A stretch of DNA of 64,000 nt, from contig JBBDRW010000187.1 in NCBI GenBank assembly GCA_040905265.1, positions 1-64,000 on the forward strand, given 5' to 3'. Shown one piece after another: positions 7,083 to 16,478 of this stretch (its first letter is position 1; every line of letters begins with the position of its first letter). The notes under the pieces are model-generated. The model was not told the origin of the DNA, searched no databases, and was given only the letters and a program-made list of their open reading frames with translations. This stretch comes from JBBDRW01 sp040905265. Lineage in GTDB: Bacteria > Bacteroidota > Rhodothermia > Balneolales > Balneolaceae. Both the position numbers and the translations under genes were made by a program.

Positions 7083-9485
7083 TTAAAATGAGTGACCGAT
7101 TCCAAAACTGAAATACATGTTTCGATTTTCCAGCCAACCCAGCTGCAGGTCGTGTACCCGGAATGCAAAATCAAAACGTGCTACAATATACTCCCAGTCC
7201 ATACGAACTCCGAATCCGGAACTGACTGCAATTTGGCGATAAAAACGGTCAAAATAAAATTTGCCGTCTTCGAGAATATTGACATTATCCTGGTCATGAA
7301 AACTGTTTCTTGGGCCATACCAGACGTTTCCGGCGTCGCTGAACCCGGCAAGATACCAGTCTGCCGACAGAAGATCGTGAAACATAATTTGGCGGTATTC
7401 CAGAAATGCGGCCAGCTTTATCTCACCTCCGTTAATCGTCACTTCATCCGGCCGAATCTCACCCGGCCCGAGCCGGAACGGCGCCCAGCCCCGAATGTCA
7501 TTGCTCCCTCCGGCAAAGAACCGGCGGCTTAGTGGAATCGTCTCACTCTCATTGTATGGGTGTGCATATCCTGCAAATCCACGCCAGGCGAGTACCGACT
7601 CCGGGCCGATCGGGTGATACCGCCGGTAGTCCAGAGAGAATTTGATGAACTGGCTGTAACCGAGAGAATTTCCAGAAAGCCCGAGGGGTGAGGGGAGGGT
7701 TCCGTTAATCTCACCGGCGCTGAACAGGTAGCGATCCATCAGGTAGGGAAGGTTCCCGCCGATAGAGAGGGAGTATTCACTGAAATATCCGTAATCCCGT
7801 TGGATCAGATTGGTGTTTTGACTTCGCAGTGTGTATCGGATAATGGAGGAGAATTGCGGACGAAAATCCTCCTCTATCCTTAAAAATTCAAAGGAATCTT
7901 CGCCAAATTCATCGATCAGGTTCTGACGGAACTCCGACGATGGGTCAGTATCAATAATGTCCAATTCAATCAGGTCGAGAAAACTTGAATAGCGGTCTGT
8001 ATGGGGAACTTCATACCGCAGGTTAAACCGAATATCGGAATTGATGTCAAAATAGAGTTGATTTGATTGACTATATGTAAGGCTGTATCGTGTACGGCCA
8101 CTGGTAAAGAGCGGGCGTTTATCCAGTGTTGCAAACGGAAAGTTGAGTCTCGGGACCGTATATTCTGTTCGTGCTTCGTAGCTCTGAAATATTTGTGCAC
8201 CGGATGTGGTTTGTGATTCGGAATCTCTCGGCGCAATTTCTCTTAGTGTTGAAGAGGTGACATATTCAAGGCTTGTATTGAAACCGATAGTCAGGTTTTC
8301 TGCGCGGCCGAATAGATTGTTATTACTATAGTTAATACCGGCGCCGGTTCCAAAACCGTACCGCCTCATTCCGAAAAATTCGGTTCGGATCGAATAGCGT
8401 GGGAGAGTTTGCAGGTCAAAGTAGACAGGAATCTCGGAGTTGGAGTAGTCCGGAAGTGACCCCTCCTCACTAAGCCCGAATCGGCGAATTGTCATCATGC
8501 CGAGGTTCTGAAATTCATTGACGCTTTGAAGGTAGAGGGAGTTGTTGAATCTGTCTCCGGGCTGAAAGAGTATCTGGTCGGTAAGGAGGTCAAATTCGGT
8601 CTGTGCAGTCGTATCTTTCTCGATATAGATGGTTTTCCCCCCTTCGGTAAATGGTGGTTCGCTCAGGGTCTGGGTCTGGGTGTACTCTTCACCCCCTTCC
8701 GGCCCGGATAACCGGATATGGAGGTCACCAAACGTATAGGGAGTCCCGGAAGCGATCAGAAACAGCACATTGAGTAACTGGGGATCAACCGAATCTCTGC
8801 GTATAAGGGCTCGCACGGAGTCTCTCTGGACCGATGCATATCCGTTGTTACGCATAAAATTGATAATCCTGGTCTGCTCTTCACGAAGCTGCTGGGCATT
8901 GTAGCGTACATCGGTTCGAAAGGTAGTGTCGTCAACCGCCTGCTGGCTGAACCGGTTATTCATGTAGAAACTTTCCAGTAATTCCGGGTTTTCAAACTCC
9001 GGAACGCCGGTATAGGAGATTGATTGGATCCGCGATGGAGGCCCCTCATCGATCAGGAAAGTCACTTCCACCCGTTCCGGCCTGTACTCAACGATGGTTG
9101 TATCAATGGCAGCCTCAAAGAAACCGATATTCTCATAATAGAGCCGGATTCTCTCCATATCATTTCCGAGTACACTTCGGTTCAACAGGGCCGGAGACTC
9201 TCCGAAACGGCCGGTCAGCTGCCAGATATAATACCAGGGGGTAAATCGTGGTATACCCAGAAACTCCCGGTTGGTTTGAGTCCGTATCAGGCCGCGTAAC
9301 GTCGCATTCCGTATATGTTCATTTCCGGTAAACCGGATTTTTCGTACAACCTCCCCGTCCTCTACTTCCTGAAGTCCGGCCTCCCCGTTTTGAAATGCAA
9401 ACAGGAGACCGTTTCCTGGCTGTATCGGAGCGATAAACAGGAGCAGAAGAATCAGAATCCGAAGAGAATCAGTCAGTGACATCAT
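7083..9485 (-). CDS. Omp85-superfamily outer-membrane protein (BamA/TamA type)
   Basis: An 800-residue outer-membrane barrel protein. A hydrophobic N-terminal signal is followed by POTRA-like repeats: VRKIRFTGNEHIRNATLRGLI begins the first, and IRLYYENIGFFEAAIDTTIV with VTFLIDEGPPSRIQSISY the next. The C-terminal half is a 16-strand-type barrel with the Omp85 lid-loop motif region RRFFAGGSNDIRGWAPFRLGPG and a terminal strand ending FGIGHSF with aromatic C-terminus. The family inserts or exports outer-membrane proteins. With few POTRA domains and in this operon position it resembles TamA-like or accessory BamA-like members rather than the essential BamA, whose usual neighbours (skp, lpx genes) are absent. 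Assignment to the superfamily is firm; the exact role is not. Confidence 0.88.
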   Translation of the reverse strand: MMSLTDSLRILILLLLFIAPIQPGNGLLFAFQNGEAGLQEVEDGEVVRKIRFTGNEHIRNATLRGLIRTQTNREFLGIPRFTPWYYIWQLTGRFGESPALLNRSVLGNDMERIRLYYENIGFFEAAIDTTIVEYRPERVEVTFLIDEGPPSRIQSISYTGVPEFENPELLESFYMNNRFSQQAVDDTTFRTDVRYNAQQLREEQTRIINFMRNNGYASVQRDSVRALIRRDSVDPQLLNVLFLIASGTPYTFGDLHIRLSGPEGGEEYTQTQTLSEPPFTEGGKTIYIEKDTTAQTEFDLLTDQILFQPGDRFNNSLYLQSVNEFQNLGMMTIRRFGLSEEGSLPDYSNSEIPVYFDLQTLPRYSIRTEFFGMRRYGFGTGAGINYSNNNLFGRAENLTIGFNTSLEYVTSSTLREIAPRDSESQTTSGAQIFQSYEARTEYTVPRLNFPFATLDKRPLFTSGRTRYSLTYSQSNQLYFDINSDIRFNLRYEVPHTDRYSSFLDLIELDIIDTDPSSEFRQNLIDEFGEDSFEFLRIEEDFRPQFSSIIRYTLRSQNTNLIQRDYGYFSEYSLSIGGNLPYLMDRYLFSAGEINGTLPSPLGLSGNSLGYSQFIKFSLDYRRYHPIGPESVLAWRGFAGYAHPYNESETIPLSRRFFAGGSNDIRGWAPFRLGPGEIRPDEVTINGGEIKLAAFLEYRQIMFHDLLSADWYLAGFSDAGNVWYGPRNSFHDQDNVNILEDGKFYFDRFYRQIAVSSGFGVRMDWEYIVARFDFAFRVHDLQLGWLENRNMYFSFGIGHSF

Positions 9486-9532
9486 ATTGGAAATCGGCCG
9501 TTCTGTTAACGGCCGGCCGGCAGAGGGGGGGA

Positions 9533-9787
9533 TTAAACGTCATCGTAATCGAAGCCTTCATCCTCCTCTCCATGGAAGAAGTCCTCTTTTCGTATATAAT
9601 CGGGCCAGATATCTTCAATACCCTCATAAATCGTCTCTTCTCCCTCTTCAATCTCCTCGAGTTCGTAAAGATTGTCAATAAGCTGTTGTGAGAGGCCGTT
9701 TCTCTCCGCCCACTCGATTAATTCATCACGGGTGGCGGGAAAAGGGGCGTCATCTAGTGAAGCAGCTAGTTCTACAGTCCAGATCAT
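9533..9787 (-). CDS. DUF2795 family small acidic protein
   Basis: An 84-residue acidic protein. Residues 1-50 match the DUF2795 pattern (FPATRDELIEWAERNGLSQQLIDNLYEL), a compact helical domain widespread in bacteria with no established function. The rest is a highly acidic tail (EEIEEGEETIYEGIEDIWPDY and beyond). It lies 47 bp upstream of the Omp85 gene on the same strand and is divergent from tatA, with a 233-bp spacer that holds a 17-bp perfect hairpin repeat. Confidence 0.7.
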   Translation of the reverse strand: MIWTVELAASLDDAPFPATRDELIEWAERNGLSQQLIDNLYELEEIEEGEETIYEGIEDIWPDYIRKEDFFHGEEDEGFDYDDV

Positions 9788-9938
9788 GTGTTTAGTCGGT
9801 TGTTAAGAATCTTTGAAGTTTCATTGGTTGCTATAAAAGATATGCACAGCAAAAAAGCAAGTGATACTGTAAAGAATTTTTTAATTTATTCGTTTCATTC
9901 ACTAACGGTCTCTGAAATATTTTTTATCTTGAGAGGCA

Positions 9939-9973
9939 GGAGGCGTTGCAAAAACAGTTTTTGCAACGCCTCC
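9939..9973. repeat. Perfect 17-bp hairpin upstream of tatA; copy 1 of a repeated element
   Basis: Bases 9939-9955 and 9957-9973 are perfect inverted repeats around a single central A, with the arm GGAGGCGTTGCAAAAAC. It lies in the divergent spacer between the DUF2795 gene and tatA, ending 47 bp before the tatA ATG. A shortened copy with the same flanking bases lies at 28474-28493, again just upstream of a plus-strand gene. It lacks a T-run immediately after the stem on either strand, so it does not look like an ordinary terminator. It may act in the mRNA leader or be a mobile palindrome. Confidence 0.8.
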
Positions 9974-10020
9974 CGTTAATGAATTGTTTCATCATAACCA
10001 TTTAAACCTGGGAATATTTT

Positions 10021-10353
10021 ATGGGAATCGGCGGAATGGAATGGGTTCTGGTTGCAATGGCAGTTTTGCTTCTGTTTGGTGCTAAACGGATTCCTGAACT
10101 GGCACGTGGCCTCGGGCAGGGGATCAAAGAGTTTCGCAAGGCATCGGATGATATTCGCAAGGAGATAGACCGGGGCCAGCGGGACGTCATGGAATCGACA
10201 AAATATAATATCGGTGACGAACGGAGGGAAGATAAACAAAGCGGTAGTAAAACACCGTCAAATCCTGAAAAAGAGAAAAGTGCGGTTACAGGAGATGAAA
10301 CTGGCTCAAAACAGCCTGAATCAACGCCAGAACGTCATAATCATAGCGACTAA
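10021..10353 (+). CDS. tatA: Sec-independent protein translocase TatA/TatE
   Basis: Pore-forming small subunit of the twin-arginine translocase, 110 residues. One N-terminal membrane helix (about residues 5-21) is followed by the FGAKRIPELARGLGQGIKEF hinge and amphipathic helix characteristic of the family, then a hydrophilic, Lys/Glu/Ser-rich tail. No tatC or tatB is nearby. Substrates should exist: the hydroxypyruvate-isomerase-like protein at 26608 carries a twin-arginine signal. The gene ends 19 bp before gatA and is probably transcribed with it. The 5' spacer contains the perfect hairpin at 9939-9973. Confidence 0.92.
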   Translation: MGIGGMEWVLVAMAVLLLFGAKRIPELARGLGQGIKEFRKASDDIRKEIDRGQRDVMESTKYNIGDERREDKQSGSKTPSNPEKEKSAVTGDETGSKQPESTPERHNHSD

Positions 10354-10372
10354 TTCCTGATACACAGACAGA

Positions 10373-11896
10373 ATGGATGTACGCAAGATACGGGATCTGC
10401 TAAAGCGGGGAGAACTTTCACTGCCTGAAATAACCGATGGATACCTTGAAACCATAGAGCAGGCAAATACAGAAATCAATGCTTTCATCTCTGTCGATTC
10501 CTCCGGCGCGAAAAGCCGTGCCTCAGAGATCCAGAAGAGGGTAGAGAAGGGAGAAGCAGGGCCTCTGGCTGGCCTGGTACTTGGAATCAAGGATATTATC
10601 AGCGAAAAAGGGAAAACGACAAGCTGTGCATCCGGAATTCTGAAAACGTTTGAGAGTGTCTATGATGCCACGGTGATTCACAAACTCCGGGATGCGGACG
10701 CGTTGATACTGGGGCGCCTCAATATGGATGAATTTGGAATGGGTTCTTCCAATGAAAATTCAATCTATGGCCCGGTCCGTAACCCGCACAACCAAAAGGC
10801 GGTGCCGGGAGGGTCAAGCGGCGGAAGTGCAGCAGCTGTCGCTGCCGGTATGTGTAATGCAGCAATAGGTTCCGATACGGGCGGGTCGGTTCGACAGCCC
10901 GCATCGTATTGTGGGGTAGTAGGCCTGAAACCTACCTACGGCCGGGTCTCTCGATATGGGCTTGTCGCATACGCCTCCTCATTCGATTGTATCGGCCCGA
11001 TCACGTCAACGGTGGATGACGCAGCCACTCTGCTGCATGCCATCGCCGGGTTTGACCCTCATGACAACTCTTCGTCTGAAAAACCGGTACCTGATTATAC
11101 TAAACAGATGAAGGAGGAGTATACCCTGAAAGTCGGCGTGCCTGCAGAATATTTCGGTGAAGGGCTGGATGATGAGATCCGAGAGATGATCAACGGGAAG
11201 CTTGAACAGCTTGAGAGGGACGGAAAGGTGGAACTTCAGCCGATTACCCTCCCCCATATGAAGTATAACATCGCGACGTATTACATACTTGCTACTGCTG
11301 AAGCTTCCAGTAATCTTGCCCGTTTTGACGGGATTCGATATGGCCACAGAACGGATTATCCATCATTAAAAGAGGAGTACTTCTCGGAGCGTAAAGAACT
11401 TGAACAGTCGATCCGGGAAAGCAGCGGCCAGGAGCGTGAAACTCTTTCAAAAGAGCTGGAAAAACTGGACTCTCTTCTGGTGCGGGTCTATAAAAAATCC
11501 AGGACCGAAGGGTTTGGAGAGGAGGTGAAACGACGCATTATGCTCGGTACTTACGTATTGAGTGCAGGGTATTACGATGCATATTATGCAAAAGCACAAA
11601 AGGTGCGGCGGCTGATCCGGCAGGATTTTATGGATGCATTCCGGGAAGTAGATGTGATCGTCTCTCCGACAGCACCGACCACAGCATTTGATCTTGGATC
11701 CAATATTGAAGACCCTGTTCAGATGTATTTGAATGATGTTTATACAACCTCTGCGAATCTGGCAGGGATCTGCGGAATCAGCGTGCCTGCCGGAACCCAC
11801 TCCAACGGACTTCCGGCCGGCGTTCAGTTCATGGCGAATGCTTTTGAGGAGGGCAAGATGCTAAAAGCGGCCTACCTGACAGAACAGTTACAGTGA
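10373..11896 (+). CDS. gatA: Asp-tRNA(Asn)/Glu-tRNA(Gln) amidotransferase subunit A
   Basis: The glutaminase subunit of the GatCAB complex, which converts mischarged Glu-tRNA(Gln) or Asp-tRNA(Asn) to the correct amide. At 507 residues it is full length. The amidase signature is intact: the catalytic Lys in LGIKDII, the Ser-rich stretch PGGSSGGSAAAVAAGM, and GSDTGGSVRQPASYCG with the cis-Ser and acyl-enzyme Ser. gatB and gatC are not in this window. The stop codon overlaps the GTG start of the following lipoprotein gene by 4 bp (GTGA), which points to translational coupling. Confidence 0.96.
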   Translation: MDVRKIRDLLKRGELSLPEITDGYLETIEQANTEINAFISVDSSGAKSRASEIQKRVEKGEAGPLAGLVLGIKDIISEKGKTTSCASGILKTFESVYDATVIHKLRDADALILGRLNMDEFGMGSSNENSIYGPVRNPHNQKAVPGGSSGGSAAAVAAGMCNAAIGSDTGGSVRQPASYCGVVGLKPTYGRVSRYGLVAYASSFDCIGPITSTVDDAATLLHAIAGFDPHDNSSSEKPVPDYTKQMKEEYTLKVGVPAEYFGEGLDDEIREMINGKLEQLERDGKVELQPITLPHMKYNIATYYILATAEASSNLARFDGIRYGHRTDYPSLKEEYFSERKELEQSIRESSGQERETLSKELEKLDSLLVRVYKKSRTEGFGEEVKRRIMLGTYVLSAGYYDAYYAKAQKVRRLIRQDFMDAFREVDVIVSPTAPTTAFDLGSNIEDPVQMYLNDVYTTSANLAGICGISVPAGTHSNGLPAGVQFMANAFEEGKMLKAAYLTEQLQ

Positions 11897-12888
11897 ATCC
11901 GTCAGTTTCAACAGTGTTGTTCCTGCTCGCTCTCTCCGGATGGCTGCTATCCGGTTGCGAAACCGGGGAACCCAGGTTCTCATTGGAGAAGCAGGGGCGG
12001 GAGGTGCCTGTTTTTTCAGCTGGCAACGCCTATCACATCATTGAACAACAGCTTTCAAACGGCCCGAGAAATCCCGGCTCGGAAGGACATCGTAGTACGA
12101 AAGAGTATCTTGAAGAGAAACTGAGAGAGTATGCAGGGAGTAATTCAGTATTTGTTCAATCCTTTCAACATCAGGGATATAATGAAGAGGTGCTGGAGAT
12201 GTATAATCTGATTGCTGCGTTTGAACCAGCACGTAACGACCGTATTTTGCTTGCTGCTCACTGGGATACACGCCCGAGGGGAGAAGAGGATCCGGATAGG
12301 CCGGAAGATCCGATTCCAGGTGCCGATGACGGTGGAAGCGGAGTAGGTGTATTGCTTGAACTTGCCCGGATATTTCATGAGAACCCGCCCCCGGTGGGTG
12401 TGGATATTATTCTCTTTGACGGAGAGGATTTTGGCCGTTCCGGAGATCTTCAGAACTACTTTCTTGGAGCCCGATTCTGGGGCAACAACCCTCCGGTACC
12501 CGGCTATCACCCACGGTTCGGAATTCTGCTTGACATGGTAGGAGGACAGGGGGCTCAGTTTCTCAAGGAGAGGCACTCCTTGCAATTTGCCCCCTTTCTG
12601 GTGGATGCGGTCTGGGAAACTGCTCATGATTTGGGATATGAAGGGTATTTTCCAGACCAGGAGGGTTCCTACATTTCGGATGACCATATGATTGTTGAGC
12701 AGTTGACCGGTATCCCCATGATCAACATTATTCACCATCGCCGGAATGAGAACGGGTCAGCTGCGTTCCCGGAGTATTGGCATACTCAACGGGACAATCT
12801 TGAGATCATTGACCGGAATACTCTCCAGGCAGTCGGTGATTTGATGACAGAATTGATTTATAACAGGATTGGTGGGAACAACCCGTAA
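11893..12888 (+). CDS. M28-family lipoprotein, glutaminyl-peptide cyclotransferase-like
   Basis: A 331-residue exported zinc enzyme of the M28 fold. The GTG start overlaps the gatA stop. The N-terminal signal ends in the lipobox LLSGC, giving a lipid-anchored protein. Zinc ligands are visible in AHWDTRP (His, Asp), GADDGGSG (Asp) and DGEDFG (Glu), and FGILLDMVGG matches the glutaminyl cyclase branch, which forms N-terminal pyroglutamate. A plain aminopeptidase role remains possible. In Bacteroidota-type bacteria such periplasmic cyclases act on exported proteins after signal-peptide cleavage. The family assignment is strong; the substrate is inferred. Confidence 0.85.
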   Translation: MNPSVSTVLFLLALSGWLLSGCETGEPRFSLEKQGREVPVFSAGNAYHIIEQQLSNGPRNPGSEGHRSTKEYLEEKLREYAGSNSVFVQSFQHQGYNEEVLEMYNLIAAFEPARNDRILLAAHWDTRPRGEEDPDRPEDPIPGADDGGSGVGVLLELARIFHENPPPVGVDIILFDGEDFGRSGDLQNYFLGARFWGNNPPVPGYHPRFGILLDMVGGQGAQFLKERHSLQFAPFLVDAVWETAHDLGYEGYFPDQEGSYISDDHMIVEQLTGIPMINIIHHRRNENGSAAFPEYWHTQRDNLEIIDRNTLQAVGDLMTELIYNRIGGNNP

Positions 12889-12947
12889 GAAATGACTACG
12901 GACACCGTACTTCTGTTTTCTCTATTCCGTATTCTGTATTCTATACC

Positions 12948-13784
12948 ATGCTCTACGTCAAACTCTCCCTCGACATATCGGACGTCTACCACGAAACTCT
13001 GATCTTAGAATTAATGGAGATGGATTTTGACGGGTTTGAACAGCTGGAAAACCAATTGATAGCTTACATTCCCCAACCTAGATTTCACGATGTAAGCAGG
13101 GAGCAGTTAGAACAGATGGTCCAACTGTTTCCGGAGATATCTTCCTGGGAATTATCTGAAGTCCCTGAAGAGAACTGGAATGCAGCCTGGGAGCAAACCC
13201 TTGAACCACAGGTAATAGGCCCTTTTCTGGTCAAACCGACATGGGCCGACTATCCGTACGATTCCAGCCAGATTCTGATTGAGATTGATCCCAAGATGTC
13301 TTTCGGGACCGGATATCATGCAACAACCCGTCTGGTTCTTGAAGAGCTTCCCCAACTTAATCTGCACGGAAAACGCATCCTGGATGCCGGTACTGGTACA
13401 GGTATTCTCGCGATTGCTGCCGTGAAACTGGGAGCTGCCAGCGCTGTCGGTTTTGACATTGATCCGTGGTGTGAACGCAATGCGCTGGAGAACAGAGCCA
13501 TCAACGGGGTGGAAGAGCGTGTCAACATCTGTCTGGGTGGTATTGAAACGATTCCACCGGATTCCGATTTCGACCTGATGCTTGCAAACATTAACCGAAA
13601 TGTAATCCTTTCACTGTTGGAGGAGTTTGTCTCCCGAATCCGGCAAGGAGGGGTGATTGTCGTCACGGGGATTTTGATAACAGACCGTGATACGGTGGTA
13701 GAAAGAGCTGAAACGTGCGGTCTGAAATTGATCTCGGAAAGGGATAAAGAGGAGTGGACCCTCCTCCGGTTTCAACGAACCTAG
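12948..13784 (+). CDS. prmA: Ribosomal protein L11 methyltransferase
   Basis: A 278-residue SAM-dependent methyltransferase that modifies ribosomal protein L11. A short N-terminal substrate domain (to about residue 75) is followed by the class I methyltransferase domain. The conserved Trp/Asn region (VPEENWNAAWEQ), SFGTGYHATTRL, SAM motif I DAGTGTGILAI from D146, and the NINRN segment are all family hallmarks. The TAG stop is also the first three bases of an intergenic repeat related to those at 18872 and 20651. Confidence 0.92.
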   Translation: MLYVKLSLDISDVYHETLILELMEMDFDGFEQLENQLIAYIPQPRFHDVSREQLEQMVQLFPEISSWELSEVPEENWNAAWEQTLEPQVIGPFLVKPTWADYPYDSSQILIEIDPKMSFGTGYHATTRLVLEELPQLNLHGKRILDAGTGTGILAIAAVKLGAASAVGFDIDPWCERNALENRAINGVEERVNICLGGIETIPPDSDFDLMLANINRNVILSLLEEFVSRIRQGGVIVVTGILITDRDTVVERAETCGLKLISERDKEEWTLLRFQRT

Positions 13785-13826
13785 GAGTCAGGCTAACTCC
13801 ACATCGCATGGTTGACGCGACAGTAG
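13782..13826 (+). repeat. Intergenic repeat, copy A (degenerate)
   Basis: A short element beginning at the prmA stop codon. Bases 13800-13820 (CACATCGCATGGTTGACGCG is its core) closely match copies at 18872-18960 (same strand) and 20562-20651 (opposite strand). The left part, TAGGAGTCAGGC, is only a weak match to TAGTGTCGTGTC of copy B, so this copy looks decayed. It lies in the 109-bp spacer between prmA and the ECF sigma factor gene. Confidence 0.65.
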
Positions 13827-13893
13827 TTTTTTCTTGGTACTATTGTTATGTTCAATACCTGAAAATGCCTGTTAAACCAGTTGAACCTCTCGA

Positions 13894-14526
13894 ATGGGAT
13901 CATCTACAGAGAAGAATAAACCAGAACAACACCGTGAAGCCGCTTCGGAAAGCAGCCGTGAAGATGACCGGCTGGTTGCCAGGGCATCAGGCGGAGATGA
14001 GAAGGCGTACGCTGTATTGGTACAAAAGTACCAGAGAGCCCTCTACTATCATATCATCAAAATGGTAAAAGAGAAGGAGCAGGTGGAGGATCTTGTTCAG
14101 GAAGCGTTTGTGAAAGCGTTTGACAATCTCAGCTCATACAATACCGACTACGCATTTTCGACCTGGCTCTATCGAATTGCAACCAATCATACTATCGACT
14201 ACCTCCGAAAGAAGAAACTGCAAACCTATTCGATCGATGATCCGGTATCAACCAAAGATGGGGATATGGAGGTACAGATCCCGGATCCAAATTTCGAGAC
14301 GGACCGGGAACTTCTGAGAAAGCAGCGACAGGAGATCATTTCAAATGCCATTCAGGATCTTCCTGAAAAGTATCGACTGGTCATTGAAATGAGGCATATG
14401 GAAGAGAAGAGTTACCAGGAGATTACCGAACTGCTAGACCTCCCTTTGGGCACCGTCAAAGCCCATATATTCAGAGCCCGGGAGATGCTCTACAAGGCAT
14501 TGAAAGATCGCCGTGATCAGTTTTAG
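13894..14526 (+). CDS. RNA polymerase ECF-type sigma factor
   Basis: A 210-residue sigma-70-family factor of the extracytoplasmic-function group. Region 2 includes VEDLVQEAFVKAFDNL and FSTWLYRIATNHTIDYLRKK, the core-binding and -10 recognition helices. Region 4 includes LPEKYRLVIEMRHMEEKSYQEI and the HTH DLPLGTVKAHIFRAREML. The roughly 30-residue N-terminal extension is polar and not conserved. No membrane anti-sigma factor is encoded next to it, unlike many ECF pairs. This pattern is common for the abundant housekeeping-like ECFs of Bacteroidota. It ends convergently with queG, the two stop codons overlapping. Confidence 0.9.
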   Translation: MGSSTEKNKPEQHREAASESSREDDRLVARASGGDEKAYAVLVQKYQRALYYHIIKMVKEKEQVEDLVQEAFVKAFDNLSSYNTDYAFSTWLYRIATNHTIDYLRKKKLQTYSIDDPVSTKDGDMEVQIPDPNFETDRELLRKQRQEIISNAIQDLPEKYRLVIEMRHMEEKSYQEITELLDLPLGTVKAHIFRAREMLYKALKDRRDQF

Positions 14527-15467
14527 GATGACAGGTTGTCTGCCACGATTCCGGCGGTCTGCTTGAATTTTTTATATTTTGCCCGCCGCACCGGAGTCCC
14601 TTCAAACAGACTGTTGTAGGCCTCTTCGGTAAGATCTCTCCACTTGCCTGCATCGGGCTTAAAGAGTTTTTCTCTGGGTTGAAGGTCTTCGATCCTTCCC
14701 TCTTTCGCACGGCTGTTCCACGGGCATACGTCCTGGCAAATGTCACACCCGAACATCCACTCACCAAGTTCTTTTCTGAACTCTGGCGGGATATTCTCCC
14801 GGAGCTCAATCGTCAGATAGGAGATGCAGCGGTTGCTGTCAATCCGGTAGGGTACATCCAGTGCATCAGTCGGACAGGCATCGATACACCGGGTACAGGA
14901 GCCGCAGTGGTCGAATGCCGGCGAGTCGTAGACATATTCTGTATCGAGTATGATTTCGCCGATCAGAAAAAACGAGCCGAGGCTTCGATTCAACAGATTG
15001 GTGTTTTTCCCGATCCAGCCAAGCCCTGCTTTTTCTGCCCACACCTTGTCCATAACCGGTGCTGAATCGACAAAAACACGCCCACGGACATCACCTGTCA
15101 TCTCCGTGATATCCTGAAAAAGCCATTTCAACCTCTGTTTAAATACCTTATGGTAGTCTCTGCCTCGTGCATATTTGGCAATTTTCGGAGCATCCGGAAT
15201 AGCGTCGTAGTCCAGATTCTTTTTGAAGTGATAGCTTGCCAAGACTGAAATCACACTTTTTGCACCGGGGACAAGCTTTGTCGGATCCGTACGTTTGTCG
15301 AAATGCCTCTCCATCCACTCCATGTTCCCATGCCTTCCCTCCTGAAGCCAGGCCTCCAGGCGTCTTGCTTCCTTATCGAGCGGCCCTGCCCTGGCAAACC
15401 CGCAGGCATCGAACCCGAGATCAAAGGCCCTTTGACGAACCTTTACAGTTGCGGCTAGTCGGTCCAT
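14523..15467 (-). CDS. queG: Epoxyqueuosine reductase
   Basis: Cobalamin-dependent iron-sulfur enzyme for the last step of queuosine synthesis in tRNA, reducing epoxyqueuosine to queuosine; 314 residues. The N-terminal part carries the DUF1730-type cobalamin-binding region (GAKSVISVLASYH, YARGRDYHKVFK, RVFVDSAPVMDKVWAEKAGLG). Two 4Fe-4S motifs follow: CGSCTRCIDACPTDAL and CDICQDVCPWN, the latter pair shared between clusters. The C-terminus ends shortly after, so the HEAT-like tail of some homologues is absent. The stop codon overlaps that of the convergent sigma factor gene. Confidence 0.93.
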   Translation of the reverse strand: MDRLAATVKVRQRAFDLGFDACGFARAGPLDKEARRLEAWLQEGRHGNMEWMERHFDKRTDPTKLVPGAKSVISVLASYHFKKNLDYDAIPDAPKIAKYARGRDYHKVFKQRLKWLFQDITEMTGDVRGRVFVDSAPVMDKVWAEKAGLGWIGKNTNLLNRSLGSFFLIGEIILDTEYVYDSPAFDHCGSCTRCIDACPTDALDVPYRIDSNRCISYLTIELRENIPPEFRKELGEWMFGCDICQDVCPWNSRAKEGRIEDLQPREKLFKPDAGKWRDLTEEAYNSLFEGTPVRRAKYKKFKQTAGIVADNLSS

Positions 15468-15499
15468 GGTTTAGAATTCATGAGTCAGAATACAGACTC

Positions 15500-16225
15500 C
15501 TACTCAATAATATCGAGTAGCTCTACTTCAAAGATCAATACGGCTCCGGGCGGAATGATACTGCCGGATGGGGGCTGATTTCCGTATCCGAGATCCGGCG
15601 GGAGAAAGAATTCATAAGTAGAGCCGACTTCCATCAATTGAACACCTTCGGTCCATCCGGGGATTACGCCGCCAAGGTTGAATTGAACAGGATCATCGCG
15701 CTTGTAGGAGCTGTCAAACTCCTCGCCATTGATCAGGGTTCCGCGATAGTGCACCTGTACCTCAGAGTCTGCCGAAGGGGAGGGGCCGGCACCTTCTTCC
15801 AGAACACGGTACTGAAGCCCGCTATCTGTAACCATCACACCTTCACGTTCAGCATTTTGAGCCAGAAACTCTTCTGCTTCCTCACGGTTGACGGCCGCCT
15901 CTGCCTGTTGACGCTGCATAGAACGTTCCTGCATCTCCATTTGAAATGATTGAAGCGCGGCCTGCATCTGCGATTCGTCCATGGCCGGGTCCTGATCGGC
16001 AGTCTCGATTGAATGGCGAACGCCTGCTATAAAGTTATGGTAGTTGAAATTATCTACGCCCTCCGTTGCAAGGGAGCGGCCGTAGAAGTATCCGAGGCTG
16101 TAGCTGACCGAGTCGATGTTTGAACTAAATTCTGCCGGCTGGTCGATTTCGTCGGATTGGCAACTGGCAGCGGCGAGGGTATAAATAAGGAAAAGAGGAA
16201 TTAGATATAGGAGATTACGTTTCAT
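15500..16225 (-). CDS. FKBP-type peptidyl-prolyl isomerase lipoprotein
   Basis: A 241-residue periplasmic foldase of the Mip/FkpA type. The signal peptide ends in the lipobox AAASC, so the protein is lipid-anchored. Residues 35-130 form the helical FKBP_N dimerisation region (VSYSLGYFYGRSLATEG onward, with a long Gln/Glu-rich helix). The C-terminal FKBP domain shows VHYRGTLINGEEFDSSY, GVIPGWTEGVQLM and LGYGNQPPSGSIIPPGAVL. Active-site aromatic positions are kept. It is transcribed in the same direction as queG, 32 bp upstream of it. Confidence 0.92.
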   Translation of the reverse strand: MKRNLLYLIPLFLIYTLAAASCQSDEIDQPAEFSSNIDSVSYSLGYFYGRSLATEGVDNFNYHNFIAGVRHSIETADQDPAMDESQMQAALQSFQMEMQERSMQRQQAEAAVNREEAEEFLAQNAEREGVMVTDSGLQYRVLEEGAGPSPSADSEVQVHYRGTLINGEEFDSSYKRDDPVQFNLGGVIPGWTEGVQLMEVGSTYEFFLPPDLGYGNQPPSGSIIPPGAVLIFEVELLDIIE

Positions 16226-16478
16226 TATGTAAGATCAATCAGGTTTGTGGAAAAAACAGATTGTAAAGGTAGCATTTTTTAACTCCTTTAAAAAGAGGGA
16301 GAGGAGTCGGTACTGGCTGTCAAGCTGTCTCGATTTCCGCTTTGTATTCGATTTTGTCAAAGATTCTGATTAAATCTTTTTATATTAAAGGTTTGAAATA
16401 AAGAGCAGAAGGGTATGCAACCGTCGAAAGCGGATTGCCAATCTGGAAAGAACAAATAAACTACAGAATATACCACCA

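Noticed and set aside
13754..14068. 104-codon frame running from prmA through repeat copy A into the sigma factor gene
   Set aside because: Its reading frame crosses a repeat and two better supported genes; similar peptide strings arise at the other repeat copies simply because the DNA is repeated.
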